Positions 26,901 through 36,021 of a stretch of DNA of 64,000 nucleotides are shown here, piece after piece. Position 1 is the first letter of the stretch. Each line of letters starts with the position of its first letter. The notes beneath the pieces are model-generated. The model worked only from the letters and a program-made list of their open reading frames with translations, made no database searches and was not told where the DNA came from. Origin of the DNA: UBA721 sp002705165 (GTDB lineage: Bacteria; Planctomycetota; Planctomycetia; Pirellulales; Pirellulaceae); assembly GCA_045565995.1 (NCBI GenBank), contig JBJLEF010000004.1, forward strand, positions 539,538 to 603,537, read 5' to 3'. Made by a program: the position numbers and the translations under genes.

Positions 26901-29900
26901 CAGCGTGCCGTCCAGGTCTTTGGTCACTTGCCACCAGTTTTCTTTGAAACTAGCCTGCACGCCGTTTGAGAAAACATCCGGGTTTTCTTCCAGTGGCGTT
27001 TGATCATCAATCCCTGCATTCACTAAGGGGCTCAGCCACCAATTGGTCTGCAGCGGACTGGCGACCGGATACGTTTTATAGAAGTCCTCACAAAGACGTT
27101 CCGCTGCCTCCCATTCATCGATTTCAATATAATAATTGATCGCCGATTCAGCCTGATCATTCCGCCACTCGGAACTGACCGACGCGTCTCTTTCCCAACG
27201 CCCAGCCAGAGTCCCCCCCAACCGTCGATATCCGTCTCCAGCGTCATAGTTCGTAATTTCCATTGTCTGCGTCACAGCCGTAATTACTTCACAAGACTCG
27301 TCCCAGGTGGCATAAACATATCCCTCATCGTGTTTGAATGTTAATACCTCTTCGAGAGTTTCAACATCATATATTTTTACGTCCCCGCTACTAGACCCTC
27401 GGGCTAATACTCGTTTTCCATCCTTACTAACATCAAGGTGAACCAACCCCCCACGCTGGTAGTCTTTTGACCGCACCATTGGCGGATTTACTTCAAAAAC
27501 AAAGGCATCAAGTCCATTAGGACCGCTGGCAATCACCGTGTTTGTGTTAGGAATAAAATGCAGATCGGAAATATTCTGATTGAGGCCACCGGCAGTCGCC
27601 AAAACTTCAAACGACGTCGAATCAACAAAAAAGACACGTTCGTTGCTTACCACTTCAACAAATCCACCGGCTGCCAAACGGTCTCCGCTAGAATTCCACG
27701 CTATCGACGAAATCTCGCCAGGGACATTCACCTCTCCTACCAAACCGATATTAACCGGGTCAGAAACATCGAATACCGATACCACTGTATTTTCGAGAGT
27801 GGATGCCAGAGCCCTTCTACCGATGGCGAGTTGATTTCCATCCGGACTCCATGCTGCGGAGGCAATACTCTGCAGTTGTATCTGGCCAACCTCCTCCCAT
27901 GTTTCCATATCAATAATTCGGACAACATAACCGGTTCTTCCAAGAACCAGTTTTTTCTCATCCTTCGTGGGCTTAATCAACATAAACTGAGTTTCATCAA
28001 TGGTCTTCAATAGCTCCCCTGTTTTACGATCGAACACCTGTACTCCGTCAAAGCTGGAGGTGATAACAGATTTACCGTCCTTCGTAAAAATGACCTTTTG
28101 ATAACCGCTGTTTGAGATCGAGATTTGATCAAGTGCTGTCGAAGCTGAGTCTTTAAAAGGGTTGTCCGCCAAATAGATCTCTTTATTGGAGCAAACAATT
28201 ACTAACTCCTCGGTTTGGGGCACCCACTCATAACCCCAGATAGGAAGCTCCATCTGCGGCAACGTTGTAATAACCGGCGAGTCGCCAAACGCTATGCCAA
28301 ATTGCTTCCCTACATCATCGGTGAGAAGAATATTTTCCCCTGTTGGGTCCCACACGAGCATACGTATATTTTCTACGTTTTCAATTTCAATTTCATTAAG
28401 AGTCGAGAAGTCTTCCGCGGCCAAGACAGAAATTTTATTTTCCGCATGCCCCACTAACAATTTGCTGTCATCGTGCGACCAACTAATCATTTGGACATCC
28501 TCCATCGTGGAGACTTCGATCCATTTCTGACTTTCAAAGTCATATTCCAGCAATTTGCCGTCATCATGGGGTGCGACGAGCCTACTTCCGGAATAGTTCA
28601 TCACCGATGAGGCGAACTTCGCTTTATTCACGGTGAGGTCTGTCAGTTTGACCCCCAAAGTATTAATGGGTTCGACCGTGTCATCTAGCAGGTTGATCAA
28701 AAAGGCATTTTTGGAATTTGCCAAATAAAGGGATTGGCCTTGATTGGTTAGTTGGAACGTGGAGAACAGCGTTTCCGTTTCTCCCTGAAGAGGGTAATAT
28801 TCCTTTTCTATGACTCCCGACTCCGTTGACATGACTCTTACGACGGCATCATGCCCCAGTACCGCGAGACGATTTTTCTCCGGTAAGGCAGCAATCGAAG
28901 CACAACTAAAATCGAGAACAACCTGCCCTATCACATCGCCCGATACCCGCTCTCGTTTCTCAATTACATTTCCTGTTCTTAGTAAATAAAAGGCCTCGGC
29001 CGACATTTCAAAAGTGATCGGTACATAGACACCAAACGGCTGCTTATAAACCTGTTTGATCCAGTCGGGCCGCGATGCAAAGTAGTACCATTCCCAGCCG
29101 CGCAAATCTTCCTGCCCGGGCCTGGGCCCCCAATTCTTAACAAACTGCCTCTTAACACTAAATTGTTCCCGTTCGTCAGGCTCATTTTGAGCTTTGTATA
29201 TTTGCGAGAAATAAAGGGAGCGGCGAGCCTCCTGACGCGCGTCTTCTGCGTCCGATGCCTGTCGATCTGCCAGTCGTCGTGCGACGTCAGCGGCCTGCGC
29301 CTGCTGATCCGCCCGTTCCGCATTTACCTCTGCAATCTGAGCTTGCTTTTGCGCCTCTGCCTCGCTTGCTGCGGCAGCCTCGGCTAGCAGCTCGGATTTC
29401 TGCGCATTGCTAACTGCTGCTAGTCGATTTTCTTCCGCGATGCGGCGTTGTTCCAGGGAATCAAAGTACATGACGACTGAAGCAATAAATGCCAGAGCAA
29501 TACATCCCAGGAGAACACTTAGGCGTTTTTTCGCGCGAGCCTGAAGCCTGGCGACTAACTTCGCCTGCTCAAGTTCGCGTTGACGCGCCTCTTCCCCGGC
29601 AATTTCTTCTGCCCGAGTTGTTTCGTAACTTTCGTCGAGGAATTCAATGGCTTTCCGAAACCCTTTACGATACCGTTTTGCCCAGGCCTCACTCGGTTCA
29701 GAATGCTCTCGCCACGCTAACGCAATTGCCAGGTCGGGATCACGATAAACGCCTGCCAATTCCTGCTCGTATAATTCGGCGGTCTCCGCCAAACGGGTAT
29801 AAATCCTGGCATTCTGCGATTCTTCTTCCACCCAATGGCTCAGCCGCCGCCAAACTCGCATCAGACTTTCGTGCGAAATATCGACGACAGTTTCCCCGGT

Positions 29901-31019
29901 CAACTCCATCCCTTCGGTAGGCATAACAAACGTTCGCCCCACCCGCCGGTAGGCATCCAGCACGAGCTTTACATCTTCAGGCGCACCGTCAACAATACGG
30001 CAGAGCCGATCCATACGAGTCGGACGACGGATACCACGCTCATCCCCACCCCTCTCAGTAATCGCCTGAAAGATGCGCCGCGTCAGTTCTCTACTTTCAT
30101 CTCCGGGCAGTTCGTGATAGACCTCGTCTGCATGATTAGACAGCGCATTAGCCATCCCCCCCACTGCATCATAGTGCCGCAATGCAACCGGCTCTCCTTC
30201 AGCGTGATCCCGTTCCCAGAAATCCCATATCCGCATTAACGCATGCTGGAGGATAGGAAGTTGGTCGGCGTCATCACCCACGTCATTCAGTAGTTGCTGA
30301 ACGAGTGATTCCGAAATGGAACCGCCGCCAACTGCGGCCGGCATCATAATCGCGTCACGCCGCTGATCTCTTGTAAGTTTGGGGATCAGATATTTCCCAT
30401 CATTGACGGCTTCGGCAAGGCCCGGGAGATGCGAACAATCACCGATGTAATCAGAGCGCATCGTAATCACAACATAAATAGACCGTTCTTCCGTCTTGGC
30501 AGCATTTAAAAGTAGTTTTACGAATTCCGTTGCGCGTTCCTCATGCTCCTCCGATGTTCCGCGAAATCGAAAAAGCTCTTCAAACTGGTCCACTACAATA
30601 AGTAGGTTCGATGCCGGAGACATCTCTGAAAACTGAACCGCCTGTACCAGTCCCTGCCGACTACGACTAAGGGTCGCTCTAATTTGCAACGGGGCCTCAG
30701 GATCTTCTGGGTCATAGAGTTCCGCAGTTACCATCGCCTCGGCAAGATTAAGGAGAGGATCGCCTCCTGGTCTTAAAACAACCGTTTCCCAGTCCGACCC
30801 CACTCCTGCCATTGTGCCGCCATATAATGCTGGCAACATCCCCGCTCTCACCAAGGACGATTTTCCGCTGCCGGAACTCCCAACCACTGCCAAAAAACGC
30901 TGTGCTCGTAATAATTCAAGTAGATCTGTCGTTTGCGCTTCCCTACCAAAGAAGAGGTAATCTTCCTCTTCTCCAAAAGGTCGCAAACCAGGGAATGGAT
31001 TCATCCGGGAATTTGTCAT
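23910..31019 (-). CDS. giant membrane-tethered STAND (nSTAND1-like) NTPase with WD40-like, jelly-roll and TPR-like repeats
   Basis: 2369 residues. N-terminus FPGLRPFGEEEDYLFFGRE is the typical entry to an nSTAND1-like NTPase. Walker A is GSSGSGKS (47-54); Walker B is LLIVVDQFEELF (139-150); a winged-helix-like region follows, with DISHESLMRVWRRL (379-392). A membrane segment (about 499-517) is flanked by coiled coils (~465-497 and ~520-610). Then come a WD40-like propeller (~655-1210), a jelly-roll/PA14-like domain (~1350-1465), TPR-like helices, a second beta-sandwich (~1620-1755), further helices, a third beta domain (~2150-2260) and terminal TPR-like repeats. STAND proteins are switches that assemble on ligand recognition. 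Here the sensor half would lie across the membrane. It is 10 bp downstream of the kinase-TIR gene. Confidence 0.82.
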   Translation of the reverse strand: MTNSRMNPFPGLRPFGEEEDYLFFGREAQTTDLLELLRAQRFLAVVGSSGSGKSSLVRAGMLPALYGGTMAGVGSDWETVVLRPGGDPLLNLAEAMVTAELYDPEDPEAPLQIRATLSRSRQGLVQAVQFSEMSPASNLLIVVDQFEELFRFRGTSEEHEERATEFVKLLLNAAKTEERSIYVVITMRSDYIGDCSHLPGLAEAVNDGKYLIPKLTRDQRRDAIMMPAAVGGGSISESLVQQLLNDVGDDADQLPILQHALMRIWDFWERDHAEGEPVALRHYDAVGGMANALSNHADEVYHELPGDESRELTRRIFQAITERGGDERGIRRPTRMDRLCRIVDGAPEDVKLVLDAYRRVGRTFVMPTEGMELTGETVVDISHESLMRVWRRLSHWVEEESQNARIYTRLAETAELYEQELAGVYRDPDLAIALAWREHSEPSEAWAKRYRKGFRKAIEFLDESYETTRAEEIAGEEARQRELEQAKLVARLQARAKKRLSVLLGCIALAFIASVVMYFDSLEQRRIAEENRLAAVSNAQKSELLAEAAAASEAEAQKQAQIAEVNAERADQQAQAADVARRLADRQASDAEDARQEARRSLYFSQIYKAQNEPDEREQFSVKRQFVKNWGPRPGQEDLRGWEWYYFASRPDWIKQVYKQPFGVYVPITFEMSAEAFYLLRTGNVIEKRERVSGDVIGQVVLDFSCASIAALPEKNRLAVLGHDAVVRVMSTESGVIEKEYYPLQGETETLFSTFQLTNQGQSLYLANSKNAFLINLLDDTVEPINTLGVKLTDLTVNKAKFASSVMNYSGSRLVAPHDDGKLLEYDFESQKWIEVSTMEDVQMISWSHDDSKLLVGHAENKISVLAAEDFSTLNEIEIENVENIRMLVWDPTGENILLTDDVGKQFGIAFGDSPVITTLPQMELPIWGYEWVPQTEELVIVCSNKEIYLADNPFKDSASTALDQISISNSGYQKVIFTKDGKSVITSSFDGVQVFDRKTGELLKTIDETQFMLIKPTKDEKKLVLGRTGYVVRIIDMETWEEVGQIQLQSIASAAWSPDGNQLAIGRRALASTLENTVVSVFDVSDPVNIGLVGEVNVPGEISSIAWNSSGDRLAAGGFVEVVSNERVFFVDSTSFEVLATAGGLNQNISDLHFIPNTNTVIASGPNGLDAFVFEVNPPMVRSKDYQRGGLVHLDVSKDGKRVLARGSSSGDVKIYDVETLEEVLTFKHDEGYVYATWDESCEVITAVTQTMEITNYDAGDGYRRLGGTLAGRWERDASVSSEWRNDQAESAINYYIEIDEWEAAERLCEDFYKTYPVASPLQTNWWLSPLVNAGIDDQTPLEENPDVFSNGVQASFKENWWQVTKDLDGTLEVTDWFGRQKQNSIYALCRIYAPEREAYGIFLSSDDYHKLWINGSEVDYSLAARPVVVDSDFLMVDLEKGWNTCLLKVNQLEGEYGLQLRVTGQTNEIVRGLIQEGNYKAANKLLADELVAAPDNDHLRYQRAGINRFTDEADLALEDINALLAKGPSSELSRWKADLLERVSKREDAIEVLNGATQSNVQSINALFQLAALHRRDNREKAEGIYLRAIRESKFDEKVVLRAMREMETRHLLRSAESGGSHWRFSITEPLSQSWATVDFDDSDWGAVTNGSMKPLGGVGTYAEELWARTEFHLESIPQGAMFMTTDSGAVPIRAFLNGVPVFQMKSFNRTSMLGPMARGALREGRNVFSLVYLNRSSGSNTLTPNIRLYVVDRRKAFSTLFQPLVESLEPSRDKAKWLQWLEAYHLVNLEPSRSLDLIRKRIEGKTGRSAIDLNLPPIQMLTGQTSEATSSYVATQEYVRAQEGGLLSITGDLTGFMVASMFMNLDETFNKNKLEFLAEVNKPNFPLYFHAELALRENRLDELETMINPLGRIHHDDDKLSQIPDIYLLSKVYSGDYDEALIVMRQLYHKVVSGLAETRSSYFGNPSYPGDLTNHALRLSRSHEIIRATEADRDTLGATAFATRAYAKMHLVFKFDLFGEEALAKEYLTSLLEEYKQRRGELEPTIFLRRLDAELLWLICTLDEKSVADSDLIEQIVLMVNRYRDSNIAKWKLAEVVDAKTESGGEIFAAEPGTVRATGEIPDTDRYTIRIQPVQPRIVALEIGLLADFELLWGGPGRNENGNVHTTAIRVFRDRANEAEIEVDLVEFSVSYGQPNIILLGIARQNGQAWGINQQQAADHKLVVNFREELVLDPGEELTVRLGFEDARWKKLLPSRVSIRTNDGDGLVSVPEYLFRDSIAPMDLSTISALVLYRLGKYAEAKRYVMRTAEEQNLNLYALILLANLEKRTGDLVAAGQWYSKIEEGGLKWAAGEQFINQLFGEYLTE

Positions 31020-31029
31020 CGTATCGTGC

Positions 31030-33495
31030 CTAACTAGCCGTCTGCTTTAAATTCTTGACATCAATACACAATTGAGACAGCAACTCGACCTGAAGCTCGT
31101 CACCCTCACCCCGCAAAACATCGACAGAAAGACTCTTGAAGCGTTCCTTGCGACGATCCTCAGGAGGACCGATGAAGACAGCCGCTCGATCAATCGGGCG
31201 GCCGTTTCGATACCCCAAAGCTTTCGTGAGTTCGCGGACCTTAATGTCGACCCATGCCTTTCCACTCTGGCCGTAATAAATCAGTGCGGCATCGCAATCT
31301 GTTAGATTTTGAATATGAATAGAGTTTATATCCTGTTCAGAACCTTCAAACTCCGGCACGATAACCTCTACGCCCTGTTCATATAGATAATCTTCTAGAG
31401 GCTCAATCGCCTCTTCATCCCGTTGCTCGTACAGCAGATAAACACGGGGAACGTCCATGATTACAGAGCCCTCTGTCGGGGAACTGGTCGGAATTTGCTG
31501 CAGGGCTTTCAATTCCGCCTGCCATCGTTGCTCCAGGAGCTCTTTTAGATTCTCTATCGAATCTTTAATAAGCTCTACGTTAGCAGAACGTGTCGGTTCT
31601 TCCCTGAGGTCATCTACAAACTGTTGCTGGCGTTTATCCTCCACAACCAAACTTCGAGACATCCAAATAAAGCGGGGCTTACCCTTGTCCTGCGAGAATT
31701 GACGCGCGAGACGATTCTGAATCATCAAAATCGATTCGTCCCCGCCCTCGGGCACTAGCCCATACCTTGCACCTATCGGCTGAATCACCAAGTCACACTT
31801 ACCAAGATATTCATCAACTGCTTTTTCCAACTCCACAAATTCTGTCGGCAGACTTCGATCCGGATAGACGATATGCCCCTGCTCAAGAAACTCTCGCCGT
31901 AGTCGCTCTCGCTGTTCCTTGAGGTCGGCCGTTGTCTCCGCCAGATAAATACTCTTACGAATCTTACTAAAGGATCCCGATGCAACATCGCCATAGCTTC
32001 GACTCTGCTTCACGTTCTCCGCAATTTCATAAGCCAAATCATAAATGCGTTCATAGTACCTACGTGCTGCTTCTTCTCCATGAGATTCGTCAAATTCCCG
32101 GATACGGCTGGTCTCGGGATCACGATCATAGAATTCATATCCCAAGAGCTGGCGAAAGATGGAGTCTAACTCATGATTCATTTCGTCATCAGCAACGGGA
32201 GTTTTTACTACCTTATATATCGATTTCAGACTCATACCGGCACTGGATTCCTCAAGAATGCTTGACCAGTATTTTTCCGTACCCTCTACACAAGCCCTGC
32301 TGCGCGCAAAGGGTGGGGAAAGGATCGTCACCATCGTCTTTGCAGAGGGTAAAGCAGCCAAAACGGTGTCATCCACGCTATGCTCACCAGCTGGCATTTC
32401 GCAAAATCCCACTTTAAGCCGATCCCCCGTCAACTGTTCAACGCGAACCTTAAGATTCCGATGAAACCTCGAAATCCAACCTTCTCCACCCGAGCTAATG
32501 GCCTGATTGTCCAGTTCGGAGCAGCTAATCAGAATATCGCACGACTGGATTTCCCCTGCGGATGGAGAGGATACCATTTCAGGCGGAACGACCGCCGCCG
32601 TCTGGATGGAGGTCTGAGTTATCTCCATCGGGGAATGTTCCGAGTTCTCGCCTCGTAAAACCGCAGCGAAGTTCCTCAGGTCCACCACCAGTTCAGCAGC
32701 CGACTGATATCGACGACCGGCATCTTTCTGGAGGCACTTCATCGCGATTCGCTCAAGTTCCTGCGGCAGTTCGTAATTAAAACGTGCCATTGCAGGAGGT
32801 GCTTGTTGGCAAATCTTCTGAATCGTGTCGCCCAGTGAGTCACCCACAAACGGCAATTGCCCCGTTATCATCTCATACATAACTACGCCCAGGCTGAACA
32901 AGTCAGAACGACCATCCACGTCTTTACCAGTCGCCTGCTCCGGACTCATATAACCTGGAGACCCGACGATCTGACCATCGCGTGTTTCAACCATTCTGGT
33001 CGCATCGATGTCATTTTCATCATCCATCTTCTTGGCAAGTCCAAAATCCAAGACCTTAGCCTGCCCGCGCTGGTTAATGATTACATTGGCGGACTTAATA
33101 TCGCGATGTACCACCCCAACTTGATGAGCGTCATTCAGGGCATCAGCAATCTGCGTAGAGAATGCCACTGTCAGTTCCAATGCCAGCGGCCCATTTCCCG
33201 CCATTGATTTAAGGGTCTGGCCTTCGACGAATTCCATCGCAATATAGGCGTCACCCTGATCGGTTTCTCCGACACCATAAATCGTGCACGCGTTGGGATG
33301 ATTAATGGCTGAAGCGGACTGGGCTTCCTGAAGAAATCTTTGACGACGGGTTATATCCTTGCCAAACTCTTCCGGTAGTGTTTTGATTGCCACTTGCCGA
33401 CCAAGAGCCTCATCTTCCCCAAGGAACACCTCCCCCATGGCGCCGGCACCAATCGGCTTGATTATTCGGTAGGGACCTATTTTTTCGGGTTGCAT
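31030..33495 (-). CDS. Ser/Thr protein kinase fused to three TIR/DUF4062-like domains
   Basis: 821 residues from ATG 33495. Kinase (about 8-275): glycine loop GAGAMGEVFLG (16-26), Lys38 in VAIK, HRDIKSAN (130-137), DFG (150-152), SPGYMSPEQ (179-187); all catalytic residues are present. After a linker three Rossmann-like TIR-type domains follow: residues ~315-495, beginning CDILISCSELDN, with AKTMVTILSPPFARS; ~505-665, beginning IYLAETTADLKEQRERLR, closest to DUF4062; ~682-800, beginning RVYLLYEQRDEEAIEPLEDY, with DCDAALIYYG. No membrane segment: cytoplasmic. TIR domains often degrade NAD+ or make nucleotide signals, but I cannot assign the catalytic Glu securely. First gene of an operon with the STAND gene. 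Confidence 0.82.
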   Translation of the reverse strand: MQPEKIGPYRIIKPIGAGAMGEVFLGEDEALGRQVAIKTLPEEFGKDITRRQRFLQEAQSASAINHPNACTIYGVGETDQGDAYIAMEFVEGQTLKSMAGNGPLALELTVAFSTQIADALNDAHQVGVVHRDIKSANVIINQRGQAKVLDFGLAKKMDDENDIDATRMVETRDGQIVGSPGYMSPEQATGKDVDGRSDLFSLGVVMYEMITGQLPFVGDSLGDTIQKICQQAPPAMARFNYELPQELERIAMKCLQKDAGRRYQSAAELVVDLRNFAAVLRGENSEHSPMEITQTSIQTAAVVPPEMVSSPSAGEIQSCDILISCSELDNQAISSGGEGWISRFHRNLKVRVEQLTGDRLKVGFCEMPAGEHSVDDTVLAALPSAKTMVTILSPPFARSRACVEGTEKYWSSILEESSAGMSLKSIYKVVKTPVADDEMNHELDSIFRQLLGYEFYDRDPETSRIREFDESHGEEAARRYYERIYDLAYEIAENVKQSRSYGDVASGSFSKIRKSIYLAETTADLKEQRERLRREFLEQGHIVYPDRSLPTEFVELEKAVDEYLGKCDLVIQPIGARYGLVPEGGDESILMIQNRLARQFSQDKGKPRFIWMSRSLVVEDKRQQQFVDDLREEPTRSANVELIKDSIENLKELLEQRWQAELKALQQIPTSSPTEGSVIMDVPRVYLLYEQRDEEAIEPLEDYLYEQGVEVIVPEFEGSEQDINSIHIQNLTDCDAALIYYGQSGKAWVDIKVRELTKALGYRNGRPIDRAAVFIGPPEDRRKERFKSLSVDVLRGEGDELQVELLSQLCIDVKNLKQTAS

Positions 33496-33916
33496 GACAA
33501 TGTTGCTCAGACTTATCTACATTTGAACGATGCCGCTAACCACCGTGCCTAAGCAAGGTAGTATAGTCGCAAGTTAAGGTGGCAGGCAAATCCACATCGC
33601 TTTCGCATCATTTCAGTTGAGGGGACAGAATTGGAAAACTTGTTAGCATCTTGCTGCCAATCTAACATTCCAGTTTTTATTCCTTCTACCCACTAAGGCT
33701 TCATCACTCGGTAACATCTAAGATCCTATATGCTTCGTCGCAAAGGCGTCATCCGTCGTAGATCAGGTAGGACGATCGCCTCTGCATTTCAGCTTTGGGT
33801 GGCGTGGCTACTCTGAACAAACGGCAAGGACACATTTACTTTAGGTCAAGTCACCGCAAATCAGAAAGGCAAGCACAACTCCAACGCAGTCTAACGCCGT
33901 TTCGTCTTACTGTGGA
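33496..33916. other. intergenic, promoter region of the kinase-TIR/STAND operon
   Basis: No gene is seen. Minus-strand TATACT (33560-33565), about 65 bases before the kinase start, is a possible -10. The rest shows no repeat or hairpin of note. The membrane-protein gene downstream on the same strand ends towards it, so the operon's own promoter must lie in this stretch. Confidence 0.35.
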
Positions 33917-34681
33917 TTACGCCGAATTTCGCTGAGAGATAAGGTCAGAACATCCCCGAGCACAAGTGAATGCGGTACTGACCATCCCCAGAGATAACAC
34001 CAACAGCCCGACTAAGCCGAGCATACCTAATGCTGGCATCACGAAGTTGGTAAACCCGGTCAACAAGGCACCTATTTCAATCAACGCCGGTTCTAACCAC
34101 AAGTGTCGCCGAACTACACTTGAAAGCTCTTTTAACTCTTGCGCCATGAAGTGGAGAGAGGCCAGCCACAGAACTCCAGAGCCTATCAAAACAGTGAAAG
34201 CGATGCCGGCGGACAAAGCGCCGACTTTCGCGGAGGCTGCCAAGAGGACCGGTAAAATGGCAAATAAGTAGATGGTTGGTAGCAAGAACGATGCGAACCA
34301 AAGCCCTAAGGACCAACCAATCTTGGTTCGGCTTTCAATCAGCGAACCCGCTCGGAGCCAGAGAATATGGCCAATCGTTCCCAAGCAAAGGGCAAGCGGA
34401 ATAAATATGATTGACACAATCGTAATTTTTGCTGGTAAACGAAGTCCCAAACCGGCAACTGCATTATCTATCGCTGTGAGTTTGGATGTGGCTGTAATAA
34501 GTTGATAGATCCAAGTACCGACAATGAAACAATTAAACACATGGGCCAATACTAGAAGCCACATTCCAGTACGAATCAGCTTTGCTTTTTCTAAATTAAA
34601 TGTTGACTCGAATGAGTTCACATCTTTTTCTTTAAACCCTTCACTTTGATAGGGGTTCCCTTTTAATTGTGGTATATCCAC
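33917..34681 (-). CDS. multi-pass membrane protein with N-terminal NPYQ motif
   Basis: 254 residues. The cytoplasmic N-terminus contains GNPYQSEGF (9-17), after which about six hydrophobic segments follow (e.g. MWLLVLAHVFNCFIVGTWIY, ITIVSIIFIPLALCLG, VGLLVLSLGMVSTAF). The NPYQ-P/S motif is a recurrent N-terminal tag of planctomycete membrane proteins and also occurs at 58665. I do not know the function. It lies on the same strand as the kinase/STAND operon but is separated from it by 420 bp. Confidence 0.7.
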   Translation of the reverse strand: MDIPQLKGNPYQSEGFKEKDVNSFESTFNLEKAKLIRTGMWLLVLAHVFNCFIVGTWIYQLITATSKLTAIDNAVAGLGLRLPAKITIVSIIFIPLALCLGTIGHILWLRAGSLIESRTKIGWSLGLWFASFLLPTIYLFAILPVLLAASAKVGALSAGIAFTVLIGSGVLWLASLHFMAQELKELSSVVRRHLWLEPALIEIGALLTGFTNFVMPALGMLGLVGLLVLSLGMVSTAFTCARGCSDLISQRNSA

Positions 34682-34717
34682 TCAAGTCCACCTTCTAAAT
34701 AAAAATAAAGCGTCGCT

Positions 34718-34879
34718 TCATTTAATAGGTGCGGAGAAACGCCGTCGAGGGCGCGGTTTCCCTTGAGAAATTAAAAATGGCGAGGCTTTCGCTAGACTCT
34801 CGACCGAGTCTACAATGAGGACCTGCTTCAGATCCTCGCTCAGCTCTAGATGATGCAGTCTGAACTGCTGAATTACCAT
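34718..34879 (-). CDS. possible 53-aa protein
   Basis: A short open frame from ATG 34877-34879 (minus) to TGA at 34718-34720. The product starts MVIQQFRLHHLELSEDLKQV, continues LIVDSVESLAKASPF and ends in a basic tail (KPRPRRRFSAPIK). Composition is protein-like, but there is no ribosome-binding site and no family is recognised. It may be a relic of a longer gene. The remaining sequence of this gap, 34880-35050, shows nothing else. Confidence 0.25.
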   Translation of the reverse strand: MVIQQFRLHHLELSEDLKQVLIVDSVESLAKASPFLISQGKPRPRRRFSAPIK

Positions 34880-35061
34880 CGTCGCGGTACACCAACTTCT
34901 TACCGTGACAACCTCACTAGATCAGTGGCTAATTAATGGAAGAACTTCTAGCTTCACACAAGAAATCCAGGAAGTTTACCAACCTCCTCGAAAAATAGTG
35001 ATTTCGTTTAGTGAAACAGCCGTAAATAGAGAATAAAGGGTCGTTCTTAAGGAGCTTGGAA

Positions 35062-35904
35062 ATGAAGATTGCTGTGGTTATGTCTACCTACAACTCTCCC
35101 GAGTCGCTTCGTAAGGCAATGCTGGGTTATTTCGCTCAGCAAGACCCGGATTTTGAATTATTAATAGCAGATGATGGATCTAATGGACGTACCGCCGACG
35201 TACTTAAAGAGAATTGCTTTTCATCACTCAACCTCAAGCACGTGTGGCATGCAGATGAAGGCTATCGCCTTTCCGCGATTAGAAACTTGGCAATTACTAA
35301 AACAGACGCCGACTATCTGATCTTTACTGATGGCGATGTTATACCCCGTAAAGATTTTATTTCCAATCACCGGCGACAAGCTCGGCCTTCTACTTTTACC
35401 TCCGGATGTAGAATTAATATCCCCGAGCATTTACACAAACACTTTACTGATGCAGACATCCTGAAAAATACCATCTTCTCTCCGGAATACTTCAAAAACG
35501 CAGCTCTTAGAATACCAATGTTCCGGAGATGGTCCTTGAAACTAGGGTGGCCGGGAATCAGCATCATGAACTTCTTTCAATGGCGTCACTGTGTCTTCTA
35601 TGGTTCCAATACAGGTGTCTGGAGAGACGATTTAGTTCGAGCAAATGGTTTTGACGAGGCCTGGATCGGTTATGGTAGCGAGGATCGCGATATAGGATTT
35701 CGCCTTAAGAACTTAGGAGTGAAATTTCGCTATCTAAAACATTCATTTGTTCAATATCATTTGGCACACCCGCAGCCCTACCGCCGTGTTGATGAAGTCT
35801 CACATAACCGATCTGTCATGAGGTCTAGAAAACGGTCCAACATTGGCTGGATTTCTACGGGGATCGTTAAGCAAAAGGCTGCCCCCCATGAGGGATTAGT
35901 CTGA
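35062..35904 (+). CDS. family 2 glycosyltransferase
   Basis: 280 residues from ATG 35062, seven bases after GGAG; a TTG six bases earlier is unlikely. GT-A fold: MSTYNSPESLRKAM, LLIADDGSNGRTADVL, and the metal-binding DXD-type FTDGDVIPRKDF. The C-terminal half has GFDEAWIGYGSEDRDIGFRL, the acceptor-side ED motif of galactosyltransferase-type (GT2/GT7-like C-terminal) enzymes, and a basic end. It adds a sugar to a cell-surface or capsular glycan. It stands alone; no other glycan genes lie next to it. Confidence 0.88.
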   Translation: MKIAVVMSTYNSPESLRKAMLGYFAQQDPDFELLIADDGSNGRTADVLKENCFSSLNLKHVWHADEGYRLSAIRNLAITKTDADYLIFTDGDVIPRKDFISNHRRQARPSTFTSGCRINIPEHLHKHFTDADILKNTIFSPEYFKNAALRIPMFRRWSLKLGWPGISIMNFFQWRHCVFYGSNTGVWRDDLVRANGFDEAWIGYGSEDRDIGFRLKNLGVKFRYLKHSFVQYHLAHPQPYRRVDEVSHNRSVMRSRKRSNIGWISTGIVKQKAAPHEGLV

Positions 35905-36021
35905 TCGGAGATTTACAAGTCGCGTCGCGTGCAACCTAACCAGATCTCCACACCAACGATTGAGATTTTTGACAAAGATAAACAAGACGATATTAATTGA
36001 GAAATCTATCTCGTGCTCAAT

